In this document: positions 52,284 through 61,434 of the stretch, one piece after another
How the letters are laid out: each line of letters opens with the position of its first letter
Position numbering within the stretch: position 1 is the first letter of the stretch
Assembly (NCBI GenBank): GCA_016708955.1
Contig: JADJES010000002.1
Span: 62,001-126,000 of the forward strand
Origin: Nitrosomonas sp.
Lineage (GTDB): Bacteria > Pseudomonadota > Gammaproteobacteria > Burkholderiales > Nitrosomonadaceae
Length of the DNA: 64,000 nt
Reading direction: 5' to 3'
Notes under the pieces: generated by a model
Told to the model about the DNA's origin: nothing
The model's database searches: none
The model's input: only the letters and a program-made list of their open reading frames with translations
Program-made: the position numbers and the translations under genes

Positions 52284-52810
52284 AACGAATTATCGCTTTA
52301 GGCCTGTGTGGTTTGTGCTTTACTCAGTCTGTCTGGGCTGAGCGGACTGATCGTGAAAAACCGATCTATCTGGAAGCTGACCGTGCGACCGTTGAAGATG
52401 TGAATCGCAAAGAATCTAACCGGGTCAGTGTATTTACTGGAAATGTGATCCTGACACAGGGGACCTTGCGGATTACTGCTGACAAAGTTATTATGAAAGA
52501 AGATTTGCATGGATTCCGGTATGCAACAGCCATTGGAGATCTTGTTAGTTTTCGGCAGAAACGCGATGGCCTAAATGAGTATGTTGAAGGATGGAGTCAA
52601 CGGGCTGAATACGATAGCAAAACAGACAAAATTGAATTATTCCGACAGGCGCGATTGAAGCGTGGTTCCGATGAAGTACAGGGCGATTATATTTCCTATG
52701 ATATGAAGACCGAGTTCTTCAAAGTGATTGGCAGCAAGGAACGTGGAGATGAGACGGGTCCTGACAAACGGGTGCGGATAACTATTCAGCCTAAAAATAA
52801 TTCTGAGTAA
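52280..52810 (+). CDS. lptA: Lipopolysaccharide transport periplasmic protein LptA
   Basis: 176 residues with a cleavable signal (MKRIIALGLCGLCFTQSVWA) and an OstA-like beta-jellyroll (PIYLEADRATVEDVNRKESNRVSVFTGNVILTQGTLRITADKVIM). It bridges the periplasm between LptC and LptD. The next gene is lptB, the canonical order. Confidence 0.94.
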   Translation: MKRIIALGLCGLCFTQSVWAERTDREKPIYLEADRATVEDVNRKESNRVSVFTGNVILTQGTLRITADKVIMKEDLHGFRYATAIGDLVSFRQKRDGLNEYVEGWSQRAEYDSKTDKIELFRQARLKRGSDEVQGDYISYDMKTEFFKVIGSKERGDETGPDKRVRITIQPKNNSE

Positions 52811-52854
52811 CACAAATAGCAACGCCAGATAAGAAACGGATATGATTTCAGAGA

Positions 52855-53577
52855 ATGAGCGAATTAAAAGCCAGTAATTTAAAAAAACGCTATAAGTCAC
52901 GCACTGTAGTGCAGGATGTTTCTTTTTCAATCAGCAGCGGTGAGGTGATTGGATTACTCGGACCCAATGGTGCCGGAAAAACAACCTGCTTCTATATGAT
53001 CGTTGGCTTGGTGCCTTTGGATGGCGGTGGGGTGCATCTGGATGAGCAAGATTTAAGTCAATTGCCGATTCACCAAAGGGCAAAGATTGGATTGAGTTAT
53101 TTGCCTCAAGAAGCATCCATTTTTCGACGTTTGACTGTTGAAGAGAATATTCTTGCGGTATTAGAGTTGCAAAATTTGGATGAAGATACGAAACAGCGGT
53201 ATTTAGATGACTTATTACACGATTTGCATATCGGTCATTTGCGTAATAATTCTGCAATCAGTTTGTCGGGAGGAGAGCGCCGCCGTGTTGAAATAGCTCG
53301 TGCACTGGCATCGCAACCACGTTTTATTTTACTGGATGAGCCCTTTGCAGGCGTTGATCCAATCGCTGTCGTAGATATACAGAAAGTCATTTCTTTTCTG
53401 AGAGAGCGGGGAATTGGTGTGCTGATTACGGATCATAATGTTCGAGAGACATTAGGAATTTGTGATCGAGCTTATATCATCAGTGAAGGTCATGTGCTGG
53501 CTAAAGGTAAGCCTGAAGAGATCATAGATAATGAAAAGGTCAAGGAGGTTTATTTGGGAGAACACTTCCGATTGTAA
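52855..53577 (+). CDS. lptB: Lipopolysaccharide export ATPase LptB
   Basis: 240-residue ABC ATPase powering lipopolysaccharide extraction. Motifs: Walker A GPNGAGKTTCFY (about residues 38-49), Q-loop YLPQEASIFRRL, signature LSGGERRRVEIARAL, Walker B FILLDEPFAGVDPIAV and H-loop LITDHNVRETL. It lies directly before rpoN. Confidence 0.97.
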   Translation: MSELKASNLKKRYKSRTVVQDVSFSISSGEVIGLLGPNGAGKTTCFYMIVGLVPLDGGGVHLDEQDLSQLPIHQRAKIGLSYLPQEASIFRRLTVEENILAVLELQNLDEDTKQRYLDDLLHDLHIGHLRNNSAISLSGGERRRVEIARALASQPRFILLDEPFAGVDPIAVVDIQKVISFLRERGIGVLITDHNVRETLGICDRAYIISEGHVLAKGKPEEIIDNEKVKEVYLGEHFRL

Positions 53578-53631
53578 AATAACGAATGAATTGAAGTTGA
53601 ATTATTTAGCAATTGCTGTTTTTCCAGAATC

Positions 53632-55077
53632 ATGAAGCCAACACTCCAACTAAAGTTATCACAACAACTTAGGCTTACCCCTCAATTGCAGCAATCCATC
53701 CGGCTGCTGCAATTATCAACGCTTGAATTAAATCAAGAGATTGAACGGATCGTGCAGGAGAATCCGTTGTTAGAGCTCGGTGAGGAGTGGAATGCGCCTG
53801 TGGCTGAAAACTCATTCGAGCATTCAGAGTCAGAAGATTCCGCGGATTTTGATAGTGCGCCGCCAGAAGCAGCAGCATCTGAAGTTAAAAATGAGCCGGA
53901 GGATAACTTTGAATCGGATGCTGAATGGTCGCAGGAAAATTTTTTTTCTCAAGGCACTTATGAAGATGACGATCACGAAGCGCCGCAAATACCTGCCAGA
54001 CCATTAAGTTTGCGTGAACATTTAAATTTCCAGATTTGCCTGAGTCAAATTTCTGAGCGTGAGAAAAGTATTATTAGCCTGTTGATTGACAGTCTGAATG
54101 AAGATGGCTATCTGTTACAGGATCTGGATGAGTTGATGGAAATACTTCCTGCAGAACTGGGCATCAGTCTGGATGACTTGCAAGATGCGCTCAAGTATTT
54201 GCAGTGTCTTGATCCATCGGGTGTGGGGGCGCGTAATCTACAAGAATGTCTGGTGCTGCAGCTGCAAGCATTGCCTGCTGATGGCTATCGTGACCAGGCA
54301 ATAAAAGTTGTGCAAGAATATTTAGAAATTCTGGCGGCGCACGATTTTGGTCAGATTAAGAGATTATTGGCGTGTGATGACCAAAGTTTACGAATTATAC
54401 AGAAACTGATTGTTAATCTGAATCCTAAACCAGGTGCCCCGTTTAATTCTCAAAGCGAACGTTATATTGTGCCGGATATTACGGTCACTAAAAAAAATGG
54501 GGCCTGGGGTGCAAATCTTAATATGGCCGCAATCCCACGCCTCAATATTAATCATCTCTATGCTAACATACTGAGACAGGAGCATCATTCTTCACGTGGG
54601 TTAGTAAGCCAGTTGAATGAAGCTAAGTGGCTGATTAAGAATATTCAGCAGCGCTCAAGTACTATTCTGAGAGTGGCCAGTGCAATTGTGGAGCGTCAGC
54701 AGCAATTTTTTGAACATGGAGAAGTTGCTATGCGTCCGCTTGTATTACGAGATATTGCGGAAACCTTGAATTTACACGAATCAACAGTATCACGGGTAAC
54801 TACACAGAAATTTATGTATACTCCGCGAGGTATTTTTGAACTTAAATATTTTTTTGGTAGTCATGTCTCCACGGATTCAGGAGGAGCTTGTTCAGCGACG
54901 GCGATTCGTGCATTGATCAAGCAACTGATACAGGAAGAAAACCCAAGGAAACCACTCAGCGATAACAGAATTTCAAATATTCTTGAACAGCAAGGTATTG
55001 TTGTTGCTCGTCGAACCATTGCGAAGTACCGGGAATCGATACAGATTCCTGCAGCAAATCTTCGTAAATCATTTTAA
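53632..55077 (+). CDS. rpoN: RNA polymerase sigma-54 factor RpoN
   Basis: 481 residues. The Gln/Leu-rich activator region I is at the N-terminus (LKLSQQLRLTPQLQQSIRLLQLSTLEL), an acidic region II spans residues about 60-110, then the core-binding region, the helix-turn-helix (RDIAETLNLHESTVSRVTTQKFMYTPRGIFELKYFF) and the C-terminal RpoN box ARRTIAKYRE. The lptB-rpoN-hpf-ptsN order is the classical nitrogen/PTS-Ntr arrangement. Confidence 0.97.
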   Translation: MKPTLQLKLSQQLRLTPQLQQSIRLLQLSTLELNQEIERIVQENPLLELGEEWNAPVAENSFEHSESEDSADFDSAPPEAAASEVKNEPEDNFESDAEWSQENFFSQGTYEDDDHEAPQIPARPLSLREHLNFQICLSQISEREKSIISLLIDSLNEDGYLLQDLDELMEILPAELGISLDDLQDALKYLQCLDPSGVGARNLQECLVLQLQALPADGYRDQAIKVVQEYLEILAAHDFGQIKRLLACDDQSLRIIQKLIVNLNPKPGAPFNSQSERYIVPDITVTKKNGAWGANLNMAAIPRLNINHLYANILRQEHHSSRGLVSQLNEAKWLIKNIQQRSSTILRVASAIVERQQQFFEHGEVAMRPLVLRDIAETLNLHESTVSRVTTQKFMYTPRGIFELKYFFGSHVSTDSGGACSATAIRALIKQLIQEENPRKPLSDNRISNILEQQGIVVARRTIAKYRESIQIPAANLRKSF

Positions 55078-55096
55078 TCAGAAGAAAAGGAAGGAT

Positions 55097-55426
55097 ATGA
55101 ACCTTAAACTTACCGGCAACCATGTGGAAATTACCGATGCCATGCGCGAATATGTCATTTCAAAAATCGGTAAAATTACACGCCATTTTGATCATGTCAT
55201 TGACGTTAGTGTCATTCTGTCGGTAGAGAAGCTTAAACAAAAGGCGGAAGCGAATGTTCATGTGCGTGGTAAAGATATTTTTGTCGAAACTGACAGTGAA
55301 GATATGTATGCATCGATTGATAGTCTTGTGGACAAGCTGGATCGGCAGATACTCAAACACAAGGAGAAGAATCTTGAACGCCGGAACCACGGCGCATTGA
55401 AAAATCAAGATCTTGATGAGCAATAG
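55097..55426 (+). CDS. hpf: Ribosome hibernation promoting factor (short HPF)
   Basis: 109-residue protein that dimerises ribosomes into inactive 100S particles in stationary phase. It begins MNLKLTGNHVEITDAMREYV and carries HVRGKDIFVETDSEDMYASIDSLVDKLDRQILKHKEK, typical of the short HPF/YhbH class. ATG 55097 is preceded by AGGAAGG; the longer frame from 54983 lies inside rpoN. Conserved position between rpoN and ptsN. Confidence 0.94.
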   Translation: MNLKLTGNHVEITDAMREYVISKIGKITRHFDHVIDVSVILSVEKLKQKAEANVHVRGKDIFVETDSEDMYASIDSLVDKLDRQILKHKEKNLERRNHGALKNQDLDEQ

Positions 55427-55548
55427 CAGATAGTTAGGCTTGTTTCTATTTCCAAGCAAGAAATGTTGATTCTTCTGGGATGCTGCATTAATTGTAATCA
55501 AGAAATTGTACGCTTCATTATCATTTGAACGAAATAATCCTATTTTCC

Positions 55549-56016
55549 ATGAATCAAATTTCGCAATTATTACCGCTTTCCAATGTTATTGTCGATCTGG
55601 ATGTCACCAGCAAGAAACGTGTTTTTGAACAAGCTGGATTACTATTTGAAAATACCAATCAGATCGCGCGAAGTCAGGTTTTTGATAGTCTTTTTGCACG
55701 AGAAAAACTTGGTTCAACAGGTTTAGGACAGGGTGTGGCTATTCCGCACGGCCGTATAAAGGGATTACGTGAAGCGGTTGCTGCCTTGGTAACAATGAAA
55801 GAGGCGATACCCTTTGATGCGCCTGACGGTCAGCCAGTCAATATTGCCTGTATTTTACTGGTCCCGGAGAAAGCTACTGACAAGCACTTGCAGATTCTAA
55901 GTGAGCTGGCGCAGATGTTCAGCGATAAGCAGTTTCGTGAAGGAATTCTGCAGTGTAGAGATGCTGCAAAGATCCATAAACTCATTGTTGATTGGAAGCC
56001 GAATGTCGAAGATTAG
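55549..56016 (+). CDS. ptsN: PTS IIA-like nitrogen regulatory protein PtsN
   Basis: 155-residue EIIA-Ntr domain. The phosphorylatable His is in GVAIPHGRIKGL (near residue 67). It is phosphorylated through a nitrogen PTS chain and affects potassium and nitrogen regulation in other proteobacteria. ATG 55549 is chosen over TTG 55525. The hprK start lies 14 bases inside its 3' end. Confidence 0.93.
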   Translation: MNQISQLLPLSNVIVDLDVTSKKRVFEQAGLLFENTNQIARSQVFDSLFAREKLGSTGLGQGVAIPHGRIKGLREAVAALVTMKEAIPFDAPDGQPVNIACILLVPEKATDKHLQILSELAQMFSDKQFREGILQCRDAAKIHKLIVDWKPNVED

Positions 56017-56972
56017 TATTGCTCAGCTATTTGAAGATAAGAAGGAGAAACTTAAACTAAACTGGATCGCGGGTCAGCGTGGTGGCGATACTGAACTCAG
56101 TGATGAAGCTATTGCGCAGTCTGGCCAAGGGCATGATTGGTCATTTGAATTTTATCCACCCGGACTGGATCCAGGTGATTAGTAGTGATGAGATTGGTTA
56201 TCTAAACAAGCTGGATGCTGCTTCACTTGAGAAAAAAATAAACCAGCTGACGCAAAGTAACCTGGCATGTATTATCGTGGCGGACAATGCCGAAATACCA
56301 GCGTCTATCCTGAGTATGGCAAGCGCATTCGATATCCCCTTGCTGCATTCACCTTACCCTGGTTTGGAAGTTATCTGGCTGATTCGCTCTTACCTGGGAA
56401 GTGTGCTGGCCCCGTGTTGTAGTTTGCATGGGGTACTTCTGGATGTATTGGGTATGGGAGTCATGATAACCGGTGAAAGCGGTGTCGGTAAAAGCGAATT
56501 GGCCCTCGAATTAATCAGCCGCGGTCATGGTTTGGTAGCGGATGATGTCGTGGAATTACGACGTATTGCCCCGGAGACATTGGAAGGCCGCTGCCCTCCA
56601 ATGCTCAGGGATTATCTTGAAGTACGGGGCCTAGGCATGTTGAATATCCGTACAATTTTTGGAGAAACTGCAGTGCGGCGTCGTAAAAATATGAAACTGA
56701 TCGTTCATTTGCAGAATAGCGGGGGAACAAATTCTGGTTTGTTGGAACGACTGCCCATCAGTGATCTTAATGAGAGCATTATGAATGTTGACATTCGTAA
56801 GGTCATTATTCCTGTGGCAGCTGGCCGGAATTTGGCCGTTCTCGTGGAAGCGGCAGTACGAAATTATGTTTTGCAATTACGTGGTATTGATGGCACAAAG
56901 GAGTTTATTGAACGCCATGAACGGGAAATGAATAACGAATCGGCAGATAAAAACCAACACTTACCCGAATGA
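56003..56972 (+). pseudogene. hprK: HPr kinase/phosphorylase, frameshifted
   Basis: The proper start, ATG 56003, gives MSKISIAQLFEDKKEKLKL-type N-terminus up to about 56120, then the frame changes by one position near 56120-56135 to LAKGMIGHLNFIHPDWIQVISSDEIGYL. The rest is intact: Walker A GESGVGKSELALELI (about residue 155), VADDVVELRRI and the signature EVRGLGMLNIRTIFG. It phosphorylates and dephosphorylates HPr, or a regulator, in proteobacteria. An indel (one extra or two missing bases) breaks it; a sequence error is possible because the rest is well conserved. The open frame from 56079 lacks the N-terminal domain. Confidence 0.83.
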
Positions 56973-57034
56973 TTCGTTCATTTTCTGTTAGTAACCCTTC
57001 TTCGAAGTGATTCCCCAAGTCAGCGTGAATTAAG

Positions 57035-57649
57035 ATGAAAAATTCTCAGACGATAACTTTAGCATTGACTGGAGCATCTGGGATGCCTTATGGGATTCGT
57101 TTGCTTGAAATTTTACTGAAGGAAGGGAAACAAGTTTATCTCCTGTATTCAAAAGTGGCGCAAATTGTGGCGCAACAGGAAATGAGCCTGGCACTGCCTT
57201 CCAGTGCTAAGGAAGCAGAGTCTTTTTTTAGTCGTCAGTATCAGGTGCCGGATGGACAGTTGCGTGTATTCGGACGCGAGGAGTGGTTTGCGCCGGTTGC
57301 TTCCGGATCTAATCCGGCCGACTCGATGGTGATTTGTCCGTGTACCATGGGGACCTTGGCAGCGATTGCTGCAGGCCTGAATCAGAAACTGATCGAACGG
57401 GCAGCGGATGTCATGTTGAAAGAAAATCGGCAACTTATTTTAGTGCCACGAGAGATGCCGTTTTCTGCAATTCATCTGGAAAATATGCTCAAGCTGGTGC
57501 GTAGCGGGGCTGTTATTTTACCTGCTAATCCCGGTTTTTATCATCACCCGAAGACGGTGCAGGATATGATTGATTTTGTTGTTGCTCGCATCCTGGATCA
57601 CCTGGGGATCATACATACCTTGATTCCTCGCTGGGGAATAGAAAGTTAA
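57035..57649 (+). CDS. ubiX: Flavin prenyltransferase UbiX
   Basis: 204-residue enzyme that makes prenylated FMN, the cofactor of UbiD decarboxylase. Features: LALTGASGMPYGIRLLEIL at the N-terminus, the flavin-binding ASGSNPADSMVICPCTMGTLAAIAAGLN, and RQLILVPREMPFSAIHLENMLKL. Full length. It follows hprK 60 bases downstream and could be read from the same operon. Confidence 0.95.
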   Translation: MKNSQTITLALTGASGMPYGIRLLEILLKEGKQVYLLYSKVAQIVAQQEMSLALPSSAKEAESFFSRQYQVPDGQLRVFGREEWFAPVASGSNPADSMVICPCTMGTLAAIAAGLNQKLIERAADVMLKENRQLILVPREMPFSAIHLENMLKLVRSGAVILPANPGFYHHPKTVQDMIDFVVARILDHLGIIHTLIPRWGIES

Positions 57650-57845
57650 CCGGCGCGCTACATCGGTGTGATTTTGACTAGAATCCGGCAACTCATTCAT
57701 GCAACAGATAACGCCGTCCTGAGTATGAGTGTATGACAACATCAGGATAAATAGCCCATTTTTCTATGCTTATTTGTCAGATAGAATGTCTCCATATTGA
57801 TGTAATTTCTTTACATTTTATTTTAACTGAGATGGGAAATAGAAA

Positions 57846-58457
57846 ATGACGCGAATACTGGTGGTTACACTATTGTTGATCAGCTCGCATGCATCAGCCT
57901 TATCCACACAGTGGATATCTTTAGGTGCAGCAACACGTCAAGGAAACCCAATCGAAATTAATGGGAACCCAGTTATTGAATTTAGAAATGCTGGTCGAGG
58001 TGGAATCGACTGGGATGTTTCAGGTATTGGGCCCAGAGGGGGATTGGGTGCGCGGGAATTGTGGCTGTTTGATAATTCAGCAGCTGGTATACTTGGAACG
58101 AGTGAAGCAACCACAGTGTTTTCCGTAATCAGTAATAGTGTTGGCTTCATCATGGCCGGAGATCATAACGATGGCTTTGCTCAGTTTTTTGTCGATAATA
58201 TCGATGTTGGTACATATGATATGTATCGAACAGGGAATAGAATTTTAGTAGTGACAGAATTGGATTCTGTAGCGCATTCATTAAGAATTGTACAACTCGG
58301 TCGGCATAATCCAAATTCAACCAAAGGTGATGTCGCAATTTTTGGTGGCGCAGCATTTAATACTCCGGCAATTCCAGAACCAGAAGCATATGCGATGTTG
58401 TTGGCCGGATTGGGTCTGATAGGTTTCGTGGCGCGCTACAGAAAGAAAAACGCTTAG
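57846..58457 (+). CDS. PEP-CTERM sorting domain protein
   Basis: 203 residues. The N-terminal signal peptide ends near ALSTQW. The C-terminus is a classic PEP-CTERM signal: AIPEPEAYAMLLAGLGLIGFVARYRKKNA, with the PEP motif, a hydrophobic span and a basic tail. Such proteins are cut and anchored or released by exosortase (EpsH) and are linked to exopolysaccharide and floc formation. The body has beta-rich character and no known domain. No exosortase gene is in the window. TGTCAG and TGTCTC lie about 60-75 bases upstream. Confidence 0.88.
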   Translation: MTRILVVTLLLISSHASALSTQWISLGAATRQGNPIEINGNPVIEFRNAGRGGIDWDVSGIGPRGGLGARELWLFDNSAAGILGTSEATTVFSVISNSVGFIMAGDHNDGFAQFFVDNIDVGTYDMYRTGNRILVVTELDSVAHSLRIVQLGRHNPNSTKGDVAIFGGAAFNTPAIPEPEAYAMLLAGLGLIGFVARYRKKNA

Positions 58458-58480
58458 CAGGATTTACCTACCTTCCAGAT

Positions 58481-58510
58481 AACCTTGTCTTTTGGCGAGG
58501 TTTGTTTTTT
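58481..58510 (+). terminator. Intrinsic terminator after the PEP-CTERM gene
   Basis: AACCTTGTC (58481-58489), TTTT loop, GGCGAGGTT (58494-58502), followed by TGTTTTTT. The 9-bp stem includes two G-T pairs and precedes a clear T-run. Confidence 0.8.
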
Positions 58511-58571
58511 CGGTCACCCGTGGCTTAGATTTTATGGCGGGAGCAGAAAGTTAATATATATATTTTTCTGT

Positions 58572-59186
58572 TTATTCATCAGCACACTGAGATGTAGAGA
58601 TAAACTTGAGTTCATGATCCTCAGTACGGAAAATACCTTTCTCTGTCACAATATAATGCAGTGCTATATCGTGGGGCTGAGCGTAAACATTTTTTAATCG
58701 CTGCATTTCAAAAGCTATTCCGATAGTTAAAGGTTGTGGCTGGTACGTAGCCAAGGTACGATCAAAATAACCGCTGCCATAACCCAAACGATAGCCATGT
58801 TGATCAAAGCCAACCATGGGAATAATAATCGCATCAACCTTAATTGCCCTGGCCTCTATAGGAACAGGGATACCATAAGCCCCATTCTTTAAGGGCGTTC
58901 CAGGCAGCCATTCACGGAAACAAAGTGGTTTATCCTTACCAACTACTTCCGGTAGCGCGAGCGTTGCGCCATGTCGCATAAAATACTGGGCAATTGGCCG
59001 TGGGTCGTATTCACCCCGGAATGGCCAATAAATTCCAATATTCATTTTCTGAAGTTTTGGAAAGCCTTGTTTGAGAAGATCTGAAATTGTTTGACTCCAT
59101 TGCTGATGAATAGCTGCCGATAAAGTTTCTCTTGCAACAATCAGTTGCTTACGTTTATGTTTCCTCCATTCCAATAAATTATCCAT
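58572..59186 (-). CDS. 5-formyltetrahydrofolate cyclo-ligase
   Basis: 204-residue ATP-dependent enzyme converting 5-formyl-THF to 5,10-methenyl-THF. The N-terminal RKHKRKQLIVARETLS, the middle YWPFRGEYDPRPI and the C-terminal signature FDQHGYRLGYGSGYFDRTLA with KNVYAQPHDIALHYIVTEKGI are diagnostic. It lies 5 bases after mutY on the same strand. Confidence 0.94.
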   Translation of the reverse strand: MDNLLEWRKHKRKQLIVARETLSAAIHQQWSQTISDLLKQGFPKLQKMNIGIYWPFRGEYDPRPIAQYFMRHGATLALPEVVGKDKPLCFREWLPGTPLKNGAYGIPVPIEARAIKVDAIIIPMVGFDQHGYRLGYGSGYFDRTLATYQPQPLTIGIAFEMQRLKNVYAQPHDIALHYIVTEKGIFRTEDHELKFISTSQCADE

Positions 59187-59191
59187 TATTT

Positions 59192-60268
59192 CTAATCTTT
59201 GTTAGGAGCATGGTTGTCCAATAAGAGGTGTTGGTTTAGCAGTTTTCTTACAGGTGTCGGAATAGCTTGTGCAAGCGCATCGGATGGTTTAATCCAGATA
59301 AGTTTATTGTGTGGGTTGATGAGGGTGTTTGAGACAACCTGTAGTAGCTGCGGATGAATACGTAATTTAAAATGTGTGAATTGATGGTCTAAAATTGGTA
59401 ACTCAACTAGCGATTGAACTATCAGGCCTAATTGATGTTGGCAATAACTAGCAGCATCTATCCCAATTTTGATCTCAGGTGGACACCATAACTCTCCCCA
59501 GATACCGGAGGCAGGCCTTTTTTCTAAAAGTAACTTTTGATGTTGCATGAGTAGTAGAAAAACTGTTTCTTTTTTTGGTAACGATTTACGAAGTCTGGCA
59601 GTTGGTAATTGCTCTATGCGTTTTTCTTTAAATGCGACACAGTGATGTTGAAGTGGACAGACTTTACAAATTGGAGTGTGGCGTATACAAACAGTAGCTC
59701 CCAGATCCATCAGAGCCTGCGTATATGTTTCAATCTGGTTTCTACGATACGTAACAGGTAGTGCTTCTTCAGCTTTTTCCCAAAGCAGGTTCTTTATTCT
59801 GCTTTCTTCTGGGTAACCTGAAATTCCAAAATAACGCGTTAAGATTCGCTTAACATTACCATCCAGAATGGCTTCACGTTTGCTAAAAGCAAAAACTGCT
59901 ATGGCAGCGGCTGTAGAGCGTCCAATTCCCGGCAGTTTCTGAATCATTGCTCGGGTGTCAGGGAATTGTCCCTGATAATCCTGCATAATCATGCGCGCCG
60001 CCTGGTGTAAATTGCGGGCGCGCGAATAATAACCAAGGCCGCTCCAGATGACCAGCACAGCATCAAGGGGTGCTTGTGCCAAACTGCTAATTGTGGGGAA
60101 TTCTCGCATGAATCGCGCATAATAAGGGATAACCGTATTGACCTGTGTCTGTTGTAACATAATTTCAGATAACCAGACAGCATAGGGATCACGGCTTCCT
60201 TGCCACGGAAGGTGATGACGGCCATGATCTTTGTGCCAGTGGATTAACTGAGTTGCGATGAGCGACAT
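59192..60268 (-). CDS. mutY: A/G-specific adenine glycosylase MutY
   Basis: 358-residue DNA repair enzyme that removes adenine opposite 8-oxoguanine. The N-terminal HLPWQGSRDPYAVWLSEIMLQQTQV has the catalytic Glu, the helix-hairpin-helix is LPGIGRSTAAAIAVFAF with the catalytic Asp in ILDGNVKRIL, the [4Fe-4S] ligands follow C-x6-C-x2-C-x5-C (CIRHTPICKVCPLQHHC), and the C-terminal NUDIX-like domain covers residues about 230-350. ATG 60268 (MSLIATQLIHWHKD) is preferred to a start 7 codons upstream. Confidence 0.96.
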   Translation of the reverse strand: MSLIATQLIHWHKDHGRHHLPWQGSRDPYAVWLSEIMLQQTQVNTVIPYYARFMREFPTISSLAQAPLDAVLVIWSGLGYYSRARNLHQAARMIMQDYQGQFPDTRAMIQKLPGIGRSTAAAIAVFAFSKREAILDGNVKRILTRYFGISGYPEESRIKNLLWEKAEEALPVTYRRNQIETYTQALMDLGATVCIRHTPICKVCPLQHHCVAFKEKRIEQLPTARLRKSLPKKETVFLLLMQHQKLLLEKRPASGIWGELWCPPEIKIGIDAASYCQHQLGLIVQSLVELPILDHQFTHFKLRIHPQLLQVVSNTLINPHNKLIWIKPSDALAQAIPTPVRKLLNQHLLLDNHAPNKD

Positions 60269-60362
60269 ATTTACGCTGGGTAGTAGCACTCTGGTGTGTT
60301 AGAACGTACGTCTTAGATGCTTGTTGTGTATGGATACGGTGTACTGGTCTTCTTGCAAGATT

Positions 60363-60617
60363 CTACTGGAAAACGACTTCGCTAAATTTAGCATTGGGTG
60401 TAAGTACTTCCATTTTGGCAAGCTGGATTAATTCGATATGTTGCCTCGAATCATTATCAATGATCAGATATTCCCGTTTCTCGGGAGAGCTGACAATATC
60501 AACGGCTTTGCCTTCTATGATTTGGTTGTTTTTTAAGATGAGCTTGAGCCGATAGCCGTACATGCAAGCAACTTCCACAAAGTCATGGAGTTCACACGAA
60601 ATTGTATCTTGCGTCAT
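60363..60617 (-). CDS. rof: Rho-binding antiterminator Rof
   Basis: 84-residue small protein with an Sm-like fold that binds the Rho termination factor and blocks it. Family pattern: ISCELHDFVEVACMYGYRLKLILKNNQIIEGKAVDIV...KREYLIIDN and the C-terminal MEVLTPNA. ATG 60617 fits the family; the longer frame (to 60752) runs into an IS relic. It sits upstream of mutY on the same strand. Confidence 0.9.
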   Translation of the reverse strand: MTQDTISCELHDFVEVACMYGYRLKLILKNNQIIEGKAVDIVSSPEKREYLIIDNDSRQHIELIQLAKMEVLTPNAKFSEVVFQ

Positions 60618-60736
60618 GGTTATAGATTCCTTTAAGGGGTATAAAAAAGCATAATATATACGATACCGGAACCAAGATAGCAATAATTGGCATAAATTTT
60701 TTGAGATGTTGCTTCGAAACTTAATAATGGAAATAT

Positions 60737-61379
60737 CAGTAGTGTCCGGCAATTCTTTCTGGATTCTGTATAACTGCAGGATCCTAAATCTTAAGTAGTA
60801 TGCTTATAGATGTCACCGACTTGAACAGACGGTCTATACACTCGACACCACGACCATCGGCTTGTGCTTTGAGCGTCTTTCCCTGGGTGCGCTTCCGTTC
60901 AGCTAAAGCTGCCACTAAGATGCATACGCTGCTTGCTCCAAAGGCTAGCAAGGATTACCCGCAGTACCTGCGGTGTATCAAGCTCTACGATGCGGAGCAC
61001 GACAAACATCTGGCATTTCTAACCAACAACTTCGACTTACCTGCGCTGACCATCGCTCAGCTTTATCGTTGTCGCTGGCAGGTCGAACTATTCTTCAAAT
61101 GGATCAAACAGCATCTTCGTATCAAGCGTTTCTACGGAACTACTGAGAACGCAGTCAAAACGCAGATATGGACTGCCATATCGGTTTATGTCTTGGTTGC
61201 CATCGTGAAAAAGCGGCTCAATACCGAAGCTTCGCTTTACACAATCCTGCAGATTCTAAGCCCGATTCTTTTCGAGAAAACACCTATTGATCAATTTCTT
61301 AAAAATACTGAGATGCAAATGATCACACACCAAAACAGCAACCAACTGAACTATTAAACTAAATTTCCGGGCACTACTG
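60737..61379 (+). mobile_element. IS4-type insertion sequence, internally deleted remnant
   Basis: The ends CAGTAGTGTCCGG (from 60737) and CCGGGCACTACTG (to 61379) are near-perfect inverted repeats. Only 643 bp remain, against well over 1 kb for whole IS4-type elements; the 5' half of the transposase gene is lost. No clear target duplication is visible at the borders. Confidence 0.8.
60800..61357 (+). pseudogene. IS4-type transposase C-terminal fragment, frameshifted
   Basis: Keeps the IS4 hallmark YRCRWQVELFFKWIKQ (Y-2-R-3-E-6-K) near 61070-61110 and KAATKMHTLL upstream. The first catalytic Asp region T-L-D-T-T-T-I-G-L-C reads in another frame at about 60838, with one extra T in CTTTGAG, and the N-terminal domain is missing. 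Not functional. Confidence 0.82.
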
Positions 61380-61434
61380 ATTATTGTTATATTTCATTTT
61401 TTAGCAGAAACAAGCCAGACGCTAAAAATTCCCA

